A DNA stretch of 64,000 nucleotides. Source: Dryocosmus kuriphilus. Taxonomy: Eukaryota > Arthropoda > Insecta > Hymenoptera > Cynipidae. The stretch spans positions 89,667,583 through 89,731,582 of the forward strand of contig CM076193.1 in assembly GCA_038277395.1 (NCBI GenBank), read 5' to 3'. Of the stretch, positions 46,048 to 56,589 are shown one piece after another. The notes below the pieces were generated by a model, which was not told the DNA's origin, searched no databases, and worked only from the letters and a program-made list of their open reading frames with translations. The translations under genes and the position numbers were made by a program. Within the stretch, counting starts at the first letter, position 1, and each line of letters begins with the position of its first letter.

Positions 46048-46284
46048 GATTACTTGTATTGAGAAAAATCTTTTGTAAAAGCACACCGTTTATTCACAAG
46101 ACGCGTACATTCAGGTAACGATTTGTTGCGATGAGATAACTAACGTATTCGTGAATAGACAGCTGACAACTGTAACAACTCTGCAGCTGACCAAGTAGTA
46201 TCCATCCGTCAAGAGAAGACGAACATGTGTACGTGCATATGAGTGTATATGAAGTGTCATGTGCGAGTTTGTGTTTACCGCCAC
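46048..46284 (-). repeat. 5' LTR of the old gypsy
   Basis: Partner of 41811-42033. It ends at a CA-rich microsatellite (46281-46310). Confidence 0.8.
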
Positions 46285-46299
46285 ACACGCACACACACA

Positions 46300-47060
46300 A
46301 ACACATACACGTTGGTGGAAGGGCCGCACTGCACTGCATCCGAAGAAAGGTGACTTGTCCAACCCAAGGACCTGCAGGCCGATAACTTTTCTGGACACGC
46401 TGTACCAGATTTTTATAGCTGTCTGGGACGATAGGACTGTTCGGACGATCGGCCGTGTATGGCGAAAGATTTACGAACAACGTGGCTTAAAAAATAGGCG
46501 TTGCAGGTTGTTGGTAGAACCTGTTTATCGACTGGAGCGTCTACAAAGACGCTACATTCTACCAGTGTATTCTGTCGATGACCTGAATCGATTACCGGAG
46601 AGCTTTCGATTTAACCTGTCATAGAATTACCATTTGTCTCTTAGAAAGCTTGAAGTTACTTGCATATATTGGGATGCATAGAGAGATTGATGCTCCTCTA
46701 GAAAACCAGATTTACCATCTCATCTGGGAAATTTCGTGTGACAACTAATAGTGTCACCTTGCAGAGGGGAGTCTTTTAGAGTGACATCATGAGCCCTGTC
46801 TTGTTTTACATCATATTCCTGCCACTATTTGTCGCACTACGTAATTCTCGCGGGTACGTCTGCGTCGAGCCTCACAATCGCGAGCATCTTTTACTCATTT
46901 ATTTTATCTGAATGACTTTAATATCTACATATGCTTCTGGCGCAGAGCAGCCACACGCAAGGTCACGTAAGTTTATGCATATGCAGAAGAGCTTGCATAG
47001 CAACTCATCTATTCCGTTTTTGTACATCCCACGCCGTCTAGGCGGGCGGGCGCGGACCGT
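46300..47060 (+). pseudogene. LINE reverse transcriptase fragment
   Basis: The frame 46300-46620 reads GRTALHPKKGDLSNPRTCRP, ITFLDTLYQIFIAVWDDRTV and VWRKIYEQRG, the first fingers motifs of a LINE RT. Further on in other frames are SDIMSPVLFYIIFLPLFVAL (the QGD.LSPLLF motif) and THLFYLNDFNIYI, where the catalytic YMDD has become YLND. This belongs to the same LINE class as the pieces at 41.4, 49.7 and 52.7 kb, but on the opposite strand. Confidence 0.8.
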
Positions 47061-48000
47061 ATCGGAGAGCGCGGTGGGCTTCGATTGAGTTCAACCCAAA
47101 AGGGCTTGCACCTGTCGTTTTTCTTCTGAAAAAATTTCAGTGATATCTCACGATCATTTTGTGACAAAAAAGAAAAACATCGCTGGAGGGATTGTTGAAT
47201 ATACTTAATTTTAAATTTTTATTTTCAGGTTATTATATAAATTTTCGTAAAAAGAACTTCAAAGTAATACTGTTGCGGTTTAAACTCTGTCGTTTGACAT
47301 CGAAAAAAAAGTATTTTAAACATTCTTGAAAATGCGAGACCCATTAAAATTTTGGGAAAAATGTGAAAAAATTGGAAAAGTTGCAGTTTTTGTCAGTTCT
47401 TGAAATATTTATTTATTTCAGACCATCTTGCATTGTCAGAGTAAAAATTAAAGTGTATTAAATTCCCCGTAAAATAAAAAAAAAATTGTTTATCTTATAT
47501 AGCTTAGGAAATACAACTTTCAAAAATTAAATTTTTTAAAAATTTTGTCGAAAAAAAAGTTTAATTTTAGTTTTTATGAAATAGTATATTGGCTGTGCAC
47601 TGTAAACAAAAATAGTCAGAATCTGAGTTAAAGCAGACTTAATTTTAAGCAAATCTAAAACAAATAAAAGTATCCTATTTCTCATATGTGCGTTCAAAGT
47701 TATAGCGTCTTGAAAAATACCCACTTCTATGAAAGTTCCTTGAACAGAAATTTTTCTCCAAATATCACGTCTCTACTGTACTTAGCGTTAAATGTTGTTC
47801 TTACAATAATAAATGTTTGGAATTCATCAGATTTTTGTCATGCTTAATTCGGGTTCTCACTGTTTTTGTCTACAGTGCATAAGAAATATACTATTTCATA
47901 AAAACTAACAAGAAACTTTTTTTCTTCAAATTTTTCAGAAAAATATAACCTGGTAAAATTGTATTTCCAAAGCTATATATGGTCTGAAATAAGGAAATAT

Positions 48001-49300
48001 GAGGTCTGTCCGAAAAGTATCCCGAATACCTTCATACCGCCACGCTGGTGTTATTATTCGTCATCCGGCGAGTGGCATCCTTCAAAGTAGTCCCCATTTG
48101 ATTGAACGACGCACTCTCGGCGGTGTTTCCACTTCCTGAAGCAGTCCTGGAAGGCATTTTTCGAAATAGCCATTAGTGCACTCGCTGCATTTGCTTGAAT
48201 CGAATCTATGTTGTCAAAGTGGTGTTCTTTGAGAGGAGTTTTCAATTTTGGAAATAGCCAAAAGTCACAGGGAGCTATGTCGGGACTGTACGGAGGCTGG
48301 CGAAGCTGTAGGACTTTGTGCTTTGTCAAATATTGCTGCACAAGGTTCGATGAATGCGCTGGCGCATTATTGTGTTGAAGAAGCCAGTCACCGCTTGACC
48401 AAAGCTGAGGCCGTTTTCTTCTAATTGCGTCACGCAATCTTTTCAGAACTTCACGATAAAAATCTTCATTGATTGTCTGACCTGTAGGAACGTATTCGTG
48501 GTGCACAACACCTTCATAATCGAAAAAAACAATCAACATTGACTTGACATTGCTCCGACTTTGACGTAATTTTTTCAGTCGTGGCTCGCATGGAAGCTTC
48601 CACTGTGAAGACTGTTGTTTTGTTTCGGGATCATACCTATAAACCCACGATTCATCAACAGTAATAATCTTTTTAAGTACATGTTCATCATCAGAAACCA
48701 TTTCCAAGTTCTCCTGAGCGACTTCAAAGCGAAGCTTTTTCTGCTCTTCTGTGAGCAATTTTAGAATGAATTTCTCTCACATCCGAGTCATTCCCAGTTT
48801 TTCGGTTAAAATTTCGCAAACATTAGTTTTCGGAATTCTAAGGTCATATTCTAGTTCGCGCACAGTCAACCGGCAATATTCTTTAATCGCAAGTCGCACA
48901 CGCTCGATATTTTCCGGCATTGTTGTGCTTGAAGGGCGGCCGCAGCGCTAATCACTGGTAACAGATTGGCGGCCATATTTAAACCGCTTGTACCACTGAT
49001 ATATCTGGCTTTTACCCATACAGTCATCTCCAAAGGCCTTTTGGATCATTTCAACCGTTTACGCACGAGTCTTTTCAAGCTTAAAGCAAAACTTGATGCA
49101 ATTTCGCTGTTCGACTCTTATTGTCATTTTGAGCAACAAATACATCTTCCGAATGCCAAAAATACTGTACACAAATGCACGTTGTGTGCGAACTAAGGCG
49201 TTTCGACAAAAACTGCGGCATCGAGGCAGTTCCTGAAGAGTTGCAGTTTACAGTCGTACCCGGTAGAGGGCACTCGAACGTTTTGGCACGGAGATTCAAA
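48001..49300 (-). mobile_element. Third mariner copy
   Basis: The transposase relic is read on the - strand. The end near 48001 reads GAGGTCTGTCCGAAAAGTAT in + orientation, a typical mariner terminus. I could not identify the matching terminus near 49300, so that end may be lost. Confidence 0.75.
48054..49130 (-). pseudogene. Mariner transposase with three stops and mutated catalytic triad
   Basis: One continuous frame apart from stops. It starts near 49130 (MTIRVEQRNCIKFCFKLEKT), stop, QKAFGDDCMGKSQIYQWYKR (first helix-turn-helix), stop, CGRPSSTTMPENIERVRLAI, stop. Then 234 open residues from 48758: LTEEQKKLRFEVAQENLEMV, ITVDESWVYRYDPETKQQSS (first Asp), LLQHNNAPAHSSN and YSPDIAPCDFWLFPKLK (third Asp, 35 positions after the mutated site, i.e. 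D34D spacing). The second catalytic aspartate, normally in HDN, is Asn (HNN). It ends ECVVQSNGDYFEG. No indels seen. Confidence 0.92.
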
Positions 49301-49309
49301 GGTATTTTA

Positions 49310-49352
49310 TTATTTATATATATTTTATTTTATTTATTTTTTTATTTTTATT

Positions 49353-49399
<47 letters not shown>
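49310..49399. repeat. AT-rich tract and TA microsatellite
   Basis: T-rich TATTTT sequence, then (TA)n at about 49356-49396, at the junction of the mariner relic and the palindrome arm. Confidence 0.9.
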
Positions 49400-49400
<1 letters not shown>

Positions 49401-49691
49401 CAAGATTCTAGTGTTCCCTAGATATACAAGGATGAACGTTTAGATCATTTATTTTCTATGATAAACTACAAAGTTTTAAGCCGCAAGAACACCACTTTAA
49501 AGCTATTTTTACGCAAATTTACATAATAACCTGGAAATTAAATTTAAAAATAAAGTTTATTCAACAATCTCTCCAGCGATTGTTTTTTTTTTTTTTTTGG
49601 TCAGAATAATCGTGAGGTGTCACTGAAATGATTTCAGAAGAAAAACGAGAGGTGCAAGCTCTTTTGGGTTTAACTTAATCGAAGTTCACCG

Positions 49692-49991
49692 AGAGAAGGT
49701 GCCATTCCAGAAGATAACATCCACTCCCAACGAAATTGCGGTATAGTTTTACCTGTAACGACGTGTCACGACCGCGAGATAGGAGGTGGCTACAGTGTGT
49801 GGTGGACTTAATCCGACGGTCCAATAAAAGTCTTGTGAATCTTGTGGACACAGAGCGACCCAAGAGCGATCGTCTTTTACATTATACCCGCAAGTGTTTC
49901 GGCGTTTTTTTGTCATCCGGAAATGTTCTTCAAGATACGAACGAGTGAAGGCTAGGCATCCCCGAGAGCACCAATTATCAGGATGACCATT
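49692..49991 (-). pseudogene. LINE 3' end, distal part
   Basis: The - strand reads MVILIIGALGDA, stop, PSLVRILKNISG, stop, QKNAETLAGIM, stop, KTIALGSLCVHKIHKT. This is the same domain as at 41392-41785. It is the continuation of the LINE at 52655-53340, separated from it by the candidate solo LTR. Confidence 0.72.
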
Positions 49992-50019
49992 TGTGACGCG
50001 GCCTTTTTCCTAATGTTAA

Positions 50020-50075
50020 ATATTGTTCATCTAAGGCCTCGCACAAAGATAAAGATAAAGATAGCCCGGGCGCCA
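50020..50075. repeat. Short AAAGAT repeat
   Basis: CAAAGATAAAGATAAAGATA near 50045, three to four copies. Confidence 0.8.
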
Positions 50076-50532
50076 GCCTTCATAAAGGCAACCCTAAATA
50101 AACCTCGAAAATATTCGAAACAAACCACAGCGAAAATTTTCTAAAATATTCCCAAAATTAATCATGAACTCGAAAACTAGTCGGGTAGTAAACAAACAAG
50201 GCCACCAGGCTAATTGTTTATAGCCCCGAACTCGAGTTATGACAAACCAAAATAAGGAACGATAATTCCCAAGAAACAGCTAGCTCAGTTATGTATAAGG
50301 TAGAGGGGGTGTTCAAATAAATATTTGGCAAGACCAATTTAAGTATGTAAAATAAAATTGACAATTTATTGATAATGGAATCAAACTCGATGATATTACA
50401 AAAGAATGTGAGAATAACAGGTCAATTTTAGAGAAAATCACAAGACAATAACAAGTTAATTTGAGAACAGTTGCTAAAGGCACCAGTCTGTTTGCAAAAT
50501 AATTACCAAAAGAATAACCAAATCAACTTCAA

Positions 50533-50655
50533 AATAATTACTACAAGAATAACAAATCAATATCCAAATAATTAATAAAAGAACACACATCAAATTTAAA
50601 ATAATTACTACAAGAATAACAAATCAATATCCAAATAATTACTACAATCATAACA
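50533..50655. repeat. ~73-bp direct duplication
   Basis: AAAATAATTACTACAAGAAT followed by AACAAATCAATATCCAAATA occurs twice, with an older partial copy upstream. Confidence 0.85.
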
Positions 50656-50658
50656 TGA

Positions 50659-50675
50659 GGGGGGGGGGGGGGGGG
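50659..50675 (+). repeat. Poly-G tract (17 G)
   Basis: Isolated G17 in AT-rich sequence. Confidence 0.9.
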
Positions 50676-51066
50676 TCGCTAACATAATGGAATTCTGAAG
50701 ATAACTAACTGGCTATATGATCCTATAGCAAAAAAAAGGAAATTATTAAATCAAGCAAATCGGAATGTCTAAAAAGGAATCGAAGTGCGAAATAATGTTT
50801 AATTTAACTACCTAAGAAAAGGGAGTGGTTCAGAATGTACAGAATATTACGGAATATAAGTGCTACAATGCTGAGAATTAAATCAAGTTCGTGAGGGAAA
50901 CAGGTTGAAAATGCGATTCCGAAAGAGACTACATTCTGAAAGATATGAGGATCGGTATTTTGGTCTAAGCAGCGAGCTCTACATTACATATAAATATTTA
51001 TACACTGACGGCCTAATTACAAAATAATTTCCCTAATGCGTGGGGTAAAGCAATAAATGAATGGAG

Positions 51067-51330
51067 AATATATGAAATTAGAAATTTATGGGATCATTAA
51101 TTATTTCTTGGTCGGAAGGGTTAAAAGAAAACAGGTCGAGGAATATGGTCGCAAAAAGGGAATCACATCTTATAGGGCCTCCAAAATACACATTGCTGAG
51201 AACATATGAAATTAGAAATTTGAGGGATCACTAGTTATTTCTGTGTCGGAAGGGTCAAAGAGAACGGGTCGAGGAATATGGTCGCAAAAAAGGAAGCACA
51301 TCTTAAAGGAGTCCAAAATACACTTTAATC
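51067..51330. repeat. ~140-bp tandem duplication
   Basis: ATATGAAATTAGAAATTT, then GGTCGAGGAATATGGTCGCA and CCAAAATACAC, occurs twice in a row with minor differences. Confidence 0.85.
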
Positions 51331-52042
51331 TAAAGGGGTTGGGTCTGAATGCAAAGTTAAATCGCTTTGGGAAATATCAATCGCGACATACATAGTGAGA
51401 GTGGTCAGTTAGGGACGAGTGAGTCAGGCGTCAGCACTCCAAAAAGGATAGTTTCCGAACAGAACATATCGCACTATTACACTAAAGAAAGAGGTTAGTC
51501 GGCCAAGGTAGTGTGCGAGAAAAATACGATATCTTTAGAAACTTGGCCAAACCACCTGAAAACCAAAAATCCTACCTTTGAACTAGTCGTTCCCGTGAGA
51601 TTGACACAATATTTAATACTTCGCGTTTACAGTATAGAGGTTGCTGACGCACTGACTAACTGCTCGAGCGAGCGGCTGCTCTCAGGCTACGGGGAGTCGA
51701 CCGGTGTCAGAGTGGGGAAAAAGAGAGAGAAAAAGGCGCGCGAAGCCTGGGTCTACGGATTCTTGCGGTCAAGAGCAGGATGGACGATCTCTGCTGCCCG
51801 TCAGTCTGCTCCGCTGTCCCTACTTCTTTTCGCTTCCTTCCCGCTGATTGGCTGTTTCCCTGGGCGCGAATTCTTCTGGACTGGAATCCGATCCGCAGGA
51901 TGCTGAGCCTTTAAGGGATGGTTGAACTTCTAGGCGAGGATTGACGGATTGAACCTTGCGGCTGGCAGATGTAGGGTGGTTTTCCGATCAACCCTCAAAC
52001 GATTGCGAGAAATATGCTAGCATTAGTGTTATTGCTCTGATA

Positions 52043-52155
52043 AAATATGGCAGAAATACCTATCCAGTGACGGATTTTATGACCATTTCGCCCGATAAGA
52101 AAATATGGCAGAAATACCTATCCAGTGACGGATTTTATAGCCATTTCGCCCGGGG
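52043..52155. repeat. 57-bp tandem duplication
   Basis: AAATATGGCAGAAATACCTA ... CCATTTCGCCCG is repeated at a 57-bp step with one or two differences. Recent. Confidence 0.92.
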
Positions 52156-52307
52156 CTTTTCCTTAATTTTAAGATAAAGGATAACCCTTATTGATACATT
52201 CCAAAATTAAATTACCTTCTTATTCGCAATCTCGAGGTAATTTTCCTTAGTACACCCGCACCTGAAACTCGCCTGGGGTCTAGGGCTATCGGTAGTACAA
52301 TCCCGCT

Positions 52308-52348
52308 GAACCTGAAGTAACCTGAAGTAACCTGAAGTAACCTGAAGG
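52308..52348. repeat. 10-bp tandem repeat, four copies
   Basis: AACCTGAAGT repeated four times, the last ending GG. Confidence 0.95.
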
Positions 52349-52654
52349 AAGTAGACGAAGGTCTCTGAACTATAGAAGCCTCGCTGAAAAGGAGGTGACA
52401 GCCGACCCTAATCGATGACTCGACGAGATGACAGTATTCTTGAGTTTCCCAACTCAAGACTGCAATAAAATCCTCACAAATCGCCATAAAAAAAAATGAA
52501 ATAACAAAGCCAAAATTTACTAATCTTACTTAAATTAATATACATTCAGACCAAAGAGTGCCGACTCTACCCGAAGCATAAAATATTTTGTCCTTTCGTC
52601 AAGATTTAAACTTCAAATTTAATTTTTGTGAGGGTGCAAAACTGCAACATCACA

Positions 52655-53340
52655 CAGTTTAACAGAATAGTCGGTACAACCGCTGGAAACTCCCTTAAAA
52701 GGTCTTTACAACTATCTTCCTTTTCTTTCTCCTTGACTGTGATGTTGTTAGTTGGTGGCGAGAATTCGATAACGAACGTAGTTCGTTTCTCGAAATCAAG
52801 AAGAACTACGTCAGGCCTCGAGTGCACGTAACAATTTCGAGGGCTCTTAGCTCGTTTTTCATCCATGCAGCCACTCCAAATGAATAGAGTAGTACCGATA
52901 CAGCAAGCATGTTTGTTGCAAATACTTTATTCCATGACCAAATCTGTCGGAGAAGATGTTTGTACCTGCATCGGAGAGCATCATTCATAGATGTTGCGTC
53001 CTGAATGCTATCCTCAGGCAGATCCCGGTATTGTTAGATCTCTCATCAGCGCGAATTTGATGTATGGAACTACTGTAGATCAGGTTCCTCGAAAACGCCA
53101 GCAAATCGTCCTCTCTTTGAATGAATTTTGGCACACTTGTCCAACCCAAATTCCATTCCAATCTCCTGTGTGTACTTCTCGACAATCCTGAGAGCTAGTT
53201 TTAGTTGCCCTGTATTTTTTACATAGATCTTTAGACCATTCATGTAAAATACATGAGTAACCTTATGTCTTCGATATGCAGGTTCGCCGCAGAAGTACCC
53301 GTCGGTGTATCGAAAAAAAAGTTATTTACTCGGAATTTTT
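52655..53340 (-). pseudogene. LINE reverse transcriptase end and start of C-terminal domain
   Basis: From 53340 down: RRHKVTHVFYMNGLKIYVKN (catalytic YMDD changed to YMNG), LALRIVEKYTQEIGMEFGLD with KCAKI, then a shifted part, NDALRCRYKHLLRQIWS, NKVFATNMLAVSVLLYSFGV with ELRALEIVT, then SRPDVVLLDFEKRTTFVIEF and KEKEKEDSCKDLLREF. This is the RT palm and thumb and the start of the endonuclease-like domain, which resumes at 49991. Decayed by shifts and catalytic loss. Confidence 0.8.
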
Positions 53341-53923
53341 GATAGTGATGAAAACTTCATTTTTGAAGTCACTTATTGGAAGTCTAGTTGGAAATTCCTT
53401 AAAGTTTCATTAAAAAATTTCCTCTGTCTCCGCCACGTAGATATAGCTAAAATCACGAAGAGCGACATCCTTCTTTAAATTTGAAAACCAAACTTTTTTC
53501 TTCAGAGATAAATTATCAAAAAAAAAAAAAAAATAGTTCATATTAAGTGGAATTATATCTGTATAGCGATAATATCATTAAAATATTTTTTACCCTCCCT
53601 AAGCGACTTTGAAATTTTTAAAAATCGAAAAAAATTGATTTTTTGGCTATTTTCTTAGAGATACGGCAATTTTCTCGACTAATTGACCATAAAATGTATA
53701 ATATCCGTTAACGAGAATGTATTTGACATATGTTACAACAATATTAAATAAACAGTGTGTTCATTAAAATAATTTTTATTGGCTTTTAATTGCAAGAAAT
53801 TATCTAAAAGTGTTTTCAATTTCGTATCCGGTAATATAGAATGTTAAAATACACTTTTTTTTGTGATATTCAACTTACAAATTATAAAAAATTTAGTCGA
53901 AAATTTCGAGTTTAATTCAGTTA
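53341..53923. other. Intron 2, no feature seen
   Basis: AT-rich with A runs at 53518-53535. No coding signal. Confidence 0.5.
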
Positions 53924-54245
53924 GAGCCTCGGTGGCTCAGGTGGTAGCGCGTCGGCCTTCTAAGCAAGAGGTCCGGGGTTCTATTCCTAAGCCGAGTATC
54001 AATGGAATTTTCTATGTACTTCTACCGAGGCTCTCGTGGTTCGGAACCCACGTTAAACTGTAGGTCCCCTCATAAAGAGGCCAGTGATCTTTCGGGGAAG
54101 ATGCTTCATGTCGAGGGGCATATTGCTTAGAGGTCACTGTGCGATTTTGAGAGACTAAGGAAGTTGTAAAATTTGTTTGGAATTGTTCTGTAAAACTATC
54201 AAAATCCGTAAAAGGGAGGGAGTATAAACTAATATACAAGAAGAT
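53924..54245 (+). mobile_element. tRNA-derived SINE, copy 1
   Basis: The head GCCTCGGTGGCTCAGGTGGT (A box TGGCTCAGGTGG) and B box GGTTCTATTCC, 45 bp on, have the spacing of a pol III promoter. The body (CGAGGCTCTCGTGGTTC, then CGTTAAACTGTAGGTCCCCT) and tail (CCGTAAAAGGGAGGGAGTAT) are shared with copies at 54.6-54.9, 11.6 and 16.4 kb. Confidence 0.8.
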
Positions 54246-54589
54246 TGATTATATTCATATATTTGAACGCTTTGACCCGCTCTGCGGTTGTAAATTTAAT
54301 TGCTTCTAACTCATTTTTTTGAAAATTATTGACACCAAAAATTAATTCGATTGTGAAATAAAGAACAATGTATCGCTTTTTGTAAATGTGTTAGTTTTTT
54401 TTACAATTTTGTGCCTCTTTGTATGTTAAAATGAGCCTCCGATACATGCCATCTGGCAGCCTCCCTAACCAGACTATAAGCTGCTAGCAAAGCTAGTGTG
54501 GTAGAGTTTGTAGGAGCATTCCTTATGAGATCTTCCAGCTAGAAATTGTCCATGTTCGATGCACTGACCTGTTGTGTCATGTCAGCGCA
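54246..54589. other. Spacer between two inverted SINEs
   Basis: AT-rich, no feature recognised. Confidence 0.5.
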
Positions 54590-54919
54590 TTTACTTGTGT
54601 ATTTTCTCGAAATCAAGCAGCGACCATCGAGCGATAGTCCCCTCGAAAGGAGCCTGTCTCGCACGGAGATCGCTAACTCTTTTCCGAGTCTCTCAAAATC
54701 GGCTGGTGACCCTCAAGCAATTTTCCCCTCGACATGGGGCCTCTTCGCTGGGAAGTCAACAACCTCTTCTGAGGGGACCTACAGTTTAAGGTGGATTCTG
54801 AACCACCAGAACCCCGGTTAAAGTATATAGACAAATTTCCATTGGTACCGACACAGGGATCGAACCCAGTTCTCCTGGTCGGAAGCCTGGCGCGCTATTA
54901 CATGAGCCACCGGGGCTCT
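54590..54919 (-). mobile_element. tRNA-derived SINE, copy 2 (inverted)
   Basis: On the - strand the head is AGAGCCCCGGTGGCTCATG with B box GGTTCGATCCC, followed by the same body (CTTAAACTGTAGGTCCCCTC). The two copies face each other about 350 bp apart. Confidence 0.8.
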
Positions 54920-55960
54920 TTTTAGAGACATCTTCTTTACAGCCTTGAGGTTTTTTTGTCCATTTTTTTCCTCAAAAATTTAAATCCAACACAATATTTA
55001 GATTCTTAAATTATTTTGATTAAAAGTTAGATATAAATGTACACATAGATTAGACAGGTTGAGTAAATGCACACAGTGTATTATGCGGACGCCTAAATTA
55101 AATATAGAAACGAAATGTACATTCTAACCAATGTATTGATACATATTGATGACAAATAAAGCTCATACTATATAAACAGTTATTTATATAGTCTATAACA
55201 AATTTAAACAATTCTGAAAGATATTTTGCAAAGATGTTATGTGCTTTTCAGATAGTGTGGTCAATCGTTATATTTTCGCTTTGTTCACGGGGACTATGAT
55301 TGAACTTTAATCACCAAATTCACCTAAAATCTAAAACTTTCTAATGATTCTCTATTAAACACAGTCGCGAACGCGGCAAGGAGTTAGTAGATTCGGTGCA
55401 CGGACTACGTCAAATGCCTGATGAGTTAAAGATGTTAAAAATTTAAAGCGGTGTTCGAATTTCGTGCGATAGTGTATTGTGGAGATTCAAATTTAATTTT
55501 GGATAAAATCATTATTTTTCTATTATTGTTGTTTTTTGTTTTAACTTTTCTCGGGTGAACCAAGTTTTTTATCATCAGCCAGGTGAAATTAAATTCTGGT
55601 TCATAAGGTTTCAGTCGCCTGCTTCCTTATGGTCTAGGAAGTTTCTTACAAAGAGATAGGTGTTTAATAAAACCGCTTTTTCAACTGGTGCCACTATCCT
55701 ACTGACTCTTAAGATGTGTAAGATATTCACTGCATCTTGTGTGCATATTGCATGTAGCTGTATTTACAATAGGATGCATAGATGCATACTTCACGTTTCT
55801 ATATATTGCCTTCACTTCATGTCTTTGTTCGCTATTATTATGGATCTTGGTTGTATAGGTTACCTGCAAGTTCTGGTTAAGTAAACAAGATACGTGTAAG
55901 AGCAGGGATGGCATGAGTGTTAATAGCCCTGATTTTGTTGCTCAATTTGAGAGAACTCTT
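54920..55960. other. Intron 2, no feature seen
   Basis: AT-rich. Open frames at 55660-55914 have no signature. Confidence 0.5.
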
Positions 55961-55971
55961 CAGAACTGACT

Positions 55972-56108
55972 TCAGTCCCGGTTCAAATCCGGGCCGAGGT
56001 AGATTTTTTCTCGTTTCTGTAAAAAATTATTTAGACCAGCAATCGAATTAAATTTAACATCTGAAATTAGTTAATTAATTATACTGATCGATGATAACTT
56101 AATACTAA
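55972..56108 (+). repeat. Partial duplicate of the tRNA-like locus
   Basis: CCCGGTTCAAATCCGGGCCG and AGGTAGATTTTTTCTCG, with the next ~110 bases, repeat 56275-56413. The 5' half of the tRNA-like sequence is absent from this copy. Confidence 0.85.
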
Positions 56109-56230
56109 AAACTATATCCAGATTCGTGAAATATTCTGGTTTCATTCATTCAAATTGAAGAACTTAACAGGTATAGGTGCAAACCCGCGTCTTCCTGTTG
56201 AATAAGAGAAACGAGAAATGATCTACTGAG

Positions 56231-56303
56231 GCCTCGGTGGCGTAATTGGAAAACGCTCCACTCGTGAATAGTGGCGTTCCCGGTTCAAATCCGGGCCGAG
56301 GTA
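56231..56303 (+). tRNA. tRNA-like sequence (pseudogene or SINE head)
   Basis: The 73 nt fold into a full cloverleaf. The acceptor stem is GCCTCGG/CCGAGGT, the D arm has GCG/CGC around TAATTGG, the anticodon stem is CCACT/AGTGG with loop CGTGAAT, the variable loop is CGTT, and the T arm is CCCGG-TTCAAAT-CCGGG. The A box (TGGCGTAATTGG) and B box (GGTTCAAATCC) are good, and a T6 pol III terminator starts at 56305. The invariant U33 is replaced by G. Read at positions 34-36 the anticodon would be UGA, but the arm lacks tRNA-Ser's long variable region. A working tRNA is therefore doubtful. Confidence 0.6.
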
Positions 56304-56304
56304 G

Positions 56305-56310
56305 ATTTTT
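56305..56310 (+). terminator. Pol III-type T6 terminator
   Basis: TTTTTT one base after the tRNA-like sequence. The upstream partial duplicate has it too. Confidence 0.6.
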
Positions 56311-56589
56311 TCTCGTTTCTCTAAAAAATTATTTAGACCAGCTATCGAATTAAATTTAACATCTGAAATTAATTAATTATACTCGTCGATAATAACTTAA
56401 TATTAAAAACAAATTTAAAAACTTACAACTCTGTCAATTTAAAAAAGAAAATATTTTTTTAAAAATGGAGACTAATTATGAGAATAGTCTTCCATTACAG
56501 TCCAAAAGATATTGAATAAAAATCCGGCTACAGACAGTAGGGGACACTCAATAAGGATGGGTTTTCTATATGTAAAATTGTAAATCTCC

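Larger units (their letters stand above)
41811..46284 (-). mobile_element. Old Ty3/gypsy retrotransposon with short LTRs
   Basis: LTR-like direct repeats lie at about 41811-42033 and 46048-46284. Shared words include GATTACT, CACAAGACGC, GTAACGATTTGT, GCGATGAGA, GAGTTTGTGTTTA and CGCCAC. Gag, protease, RT and integrase relics follow in the expected order on the - strand. A MITE (44727-44927) is inserted in the protease region. LTR divergence (perhaps 20%) and many frameshifts indicate great age. Confidence 0.85.
47072..49691. mobile_element. Palindromic element carrying a mariner
   Basis: 47072-47700 reads CGGTGGGCTTCGATTGAGTT onward. Its reverse complement occurs at about 47700-48000 plus 49400-49691 (CGGTGAACTTCGATTAAGTT at the far end). 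The missing middle of the right arm is the mariner plus a TA microsatellite (48001-49400). Shared words include TTTTTATGAAATAGTATATT and CGCTGGAGGGATTGTTGAAT. No transposase of its own. Confidence 0.75.
49992..52654. mobile_element. Candidate solo LTR (~2.66 kb) splitting a LINE
   Basis: The segment begins TGTGACGCGGCC and ends ACATCACA. It is flanked by CATT (49988-49991) and CAGT (52655-52658), a 4-bp duplication with one mismatch. Its outer flanks are adjacent parts of one LINE, judged against the copy at 41.4 kb. The TGTGACGCG start is shared with the LTR of the 20-29-kb gypsy (coding orientation), though the interiors are not alike. It lacks protein-coding frames, has several internal tandem duplications and a GC-rich patch (51640-51910). 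An unrelated non-coding transposon is the alternative. Confidence 0.55.

Noticed and set aside
56231..56303. Functional tRNA-Ser or tRNA-His
   Set aside because: G at position 33, no long variable arm for Ser, and the anticodon would be out of place for His. Kept only as tRNA-like.
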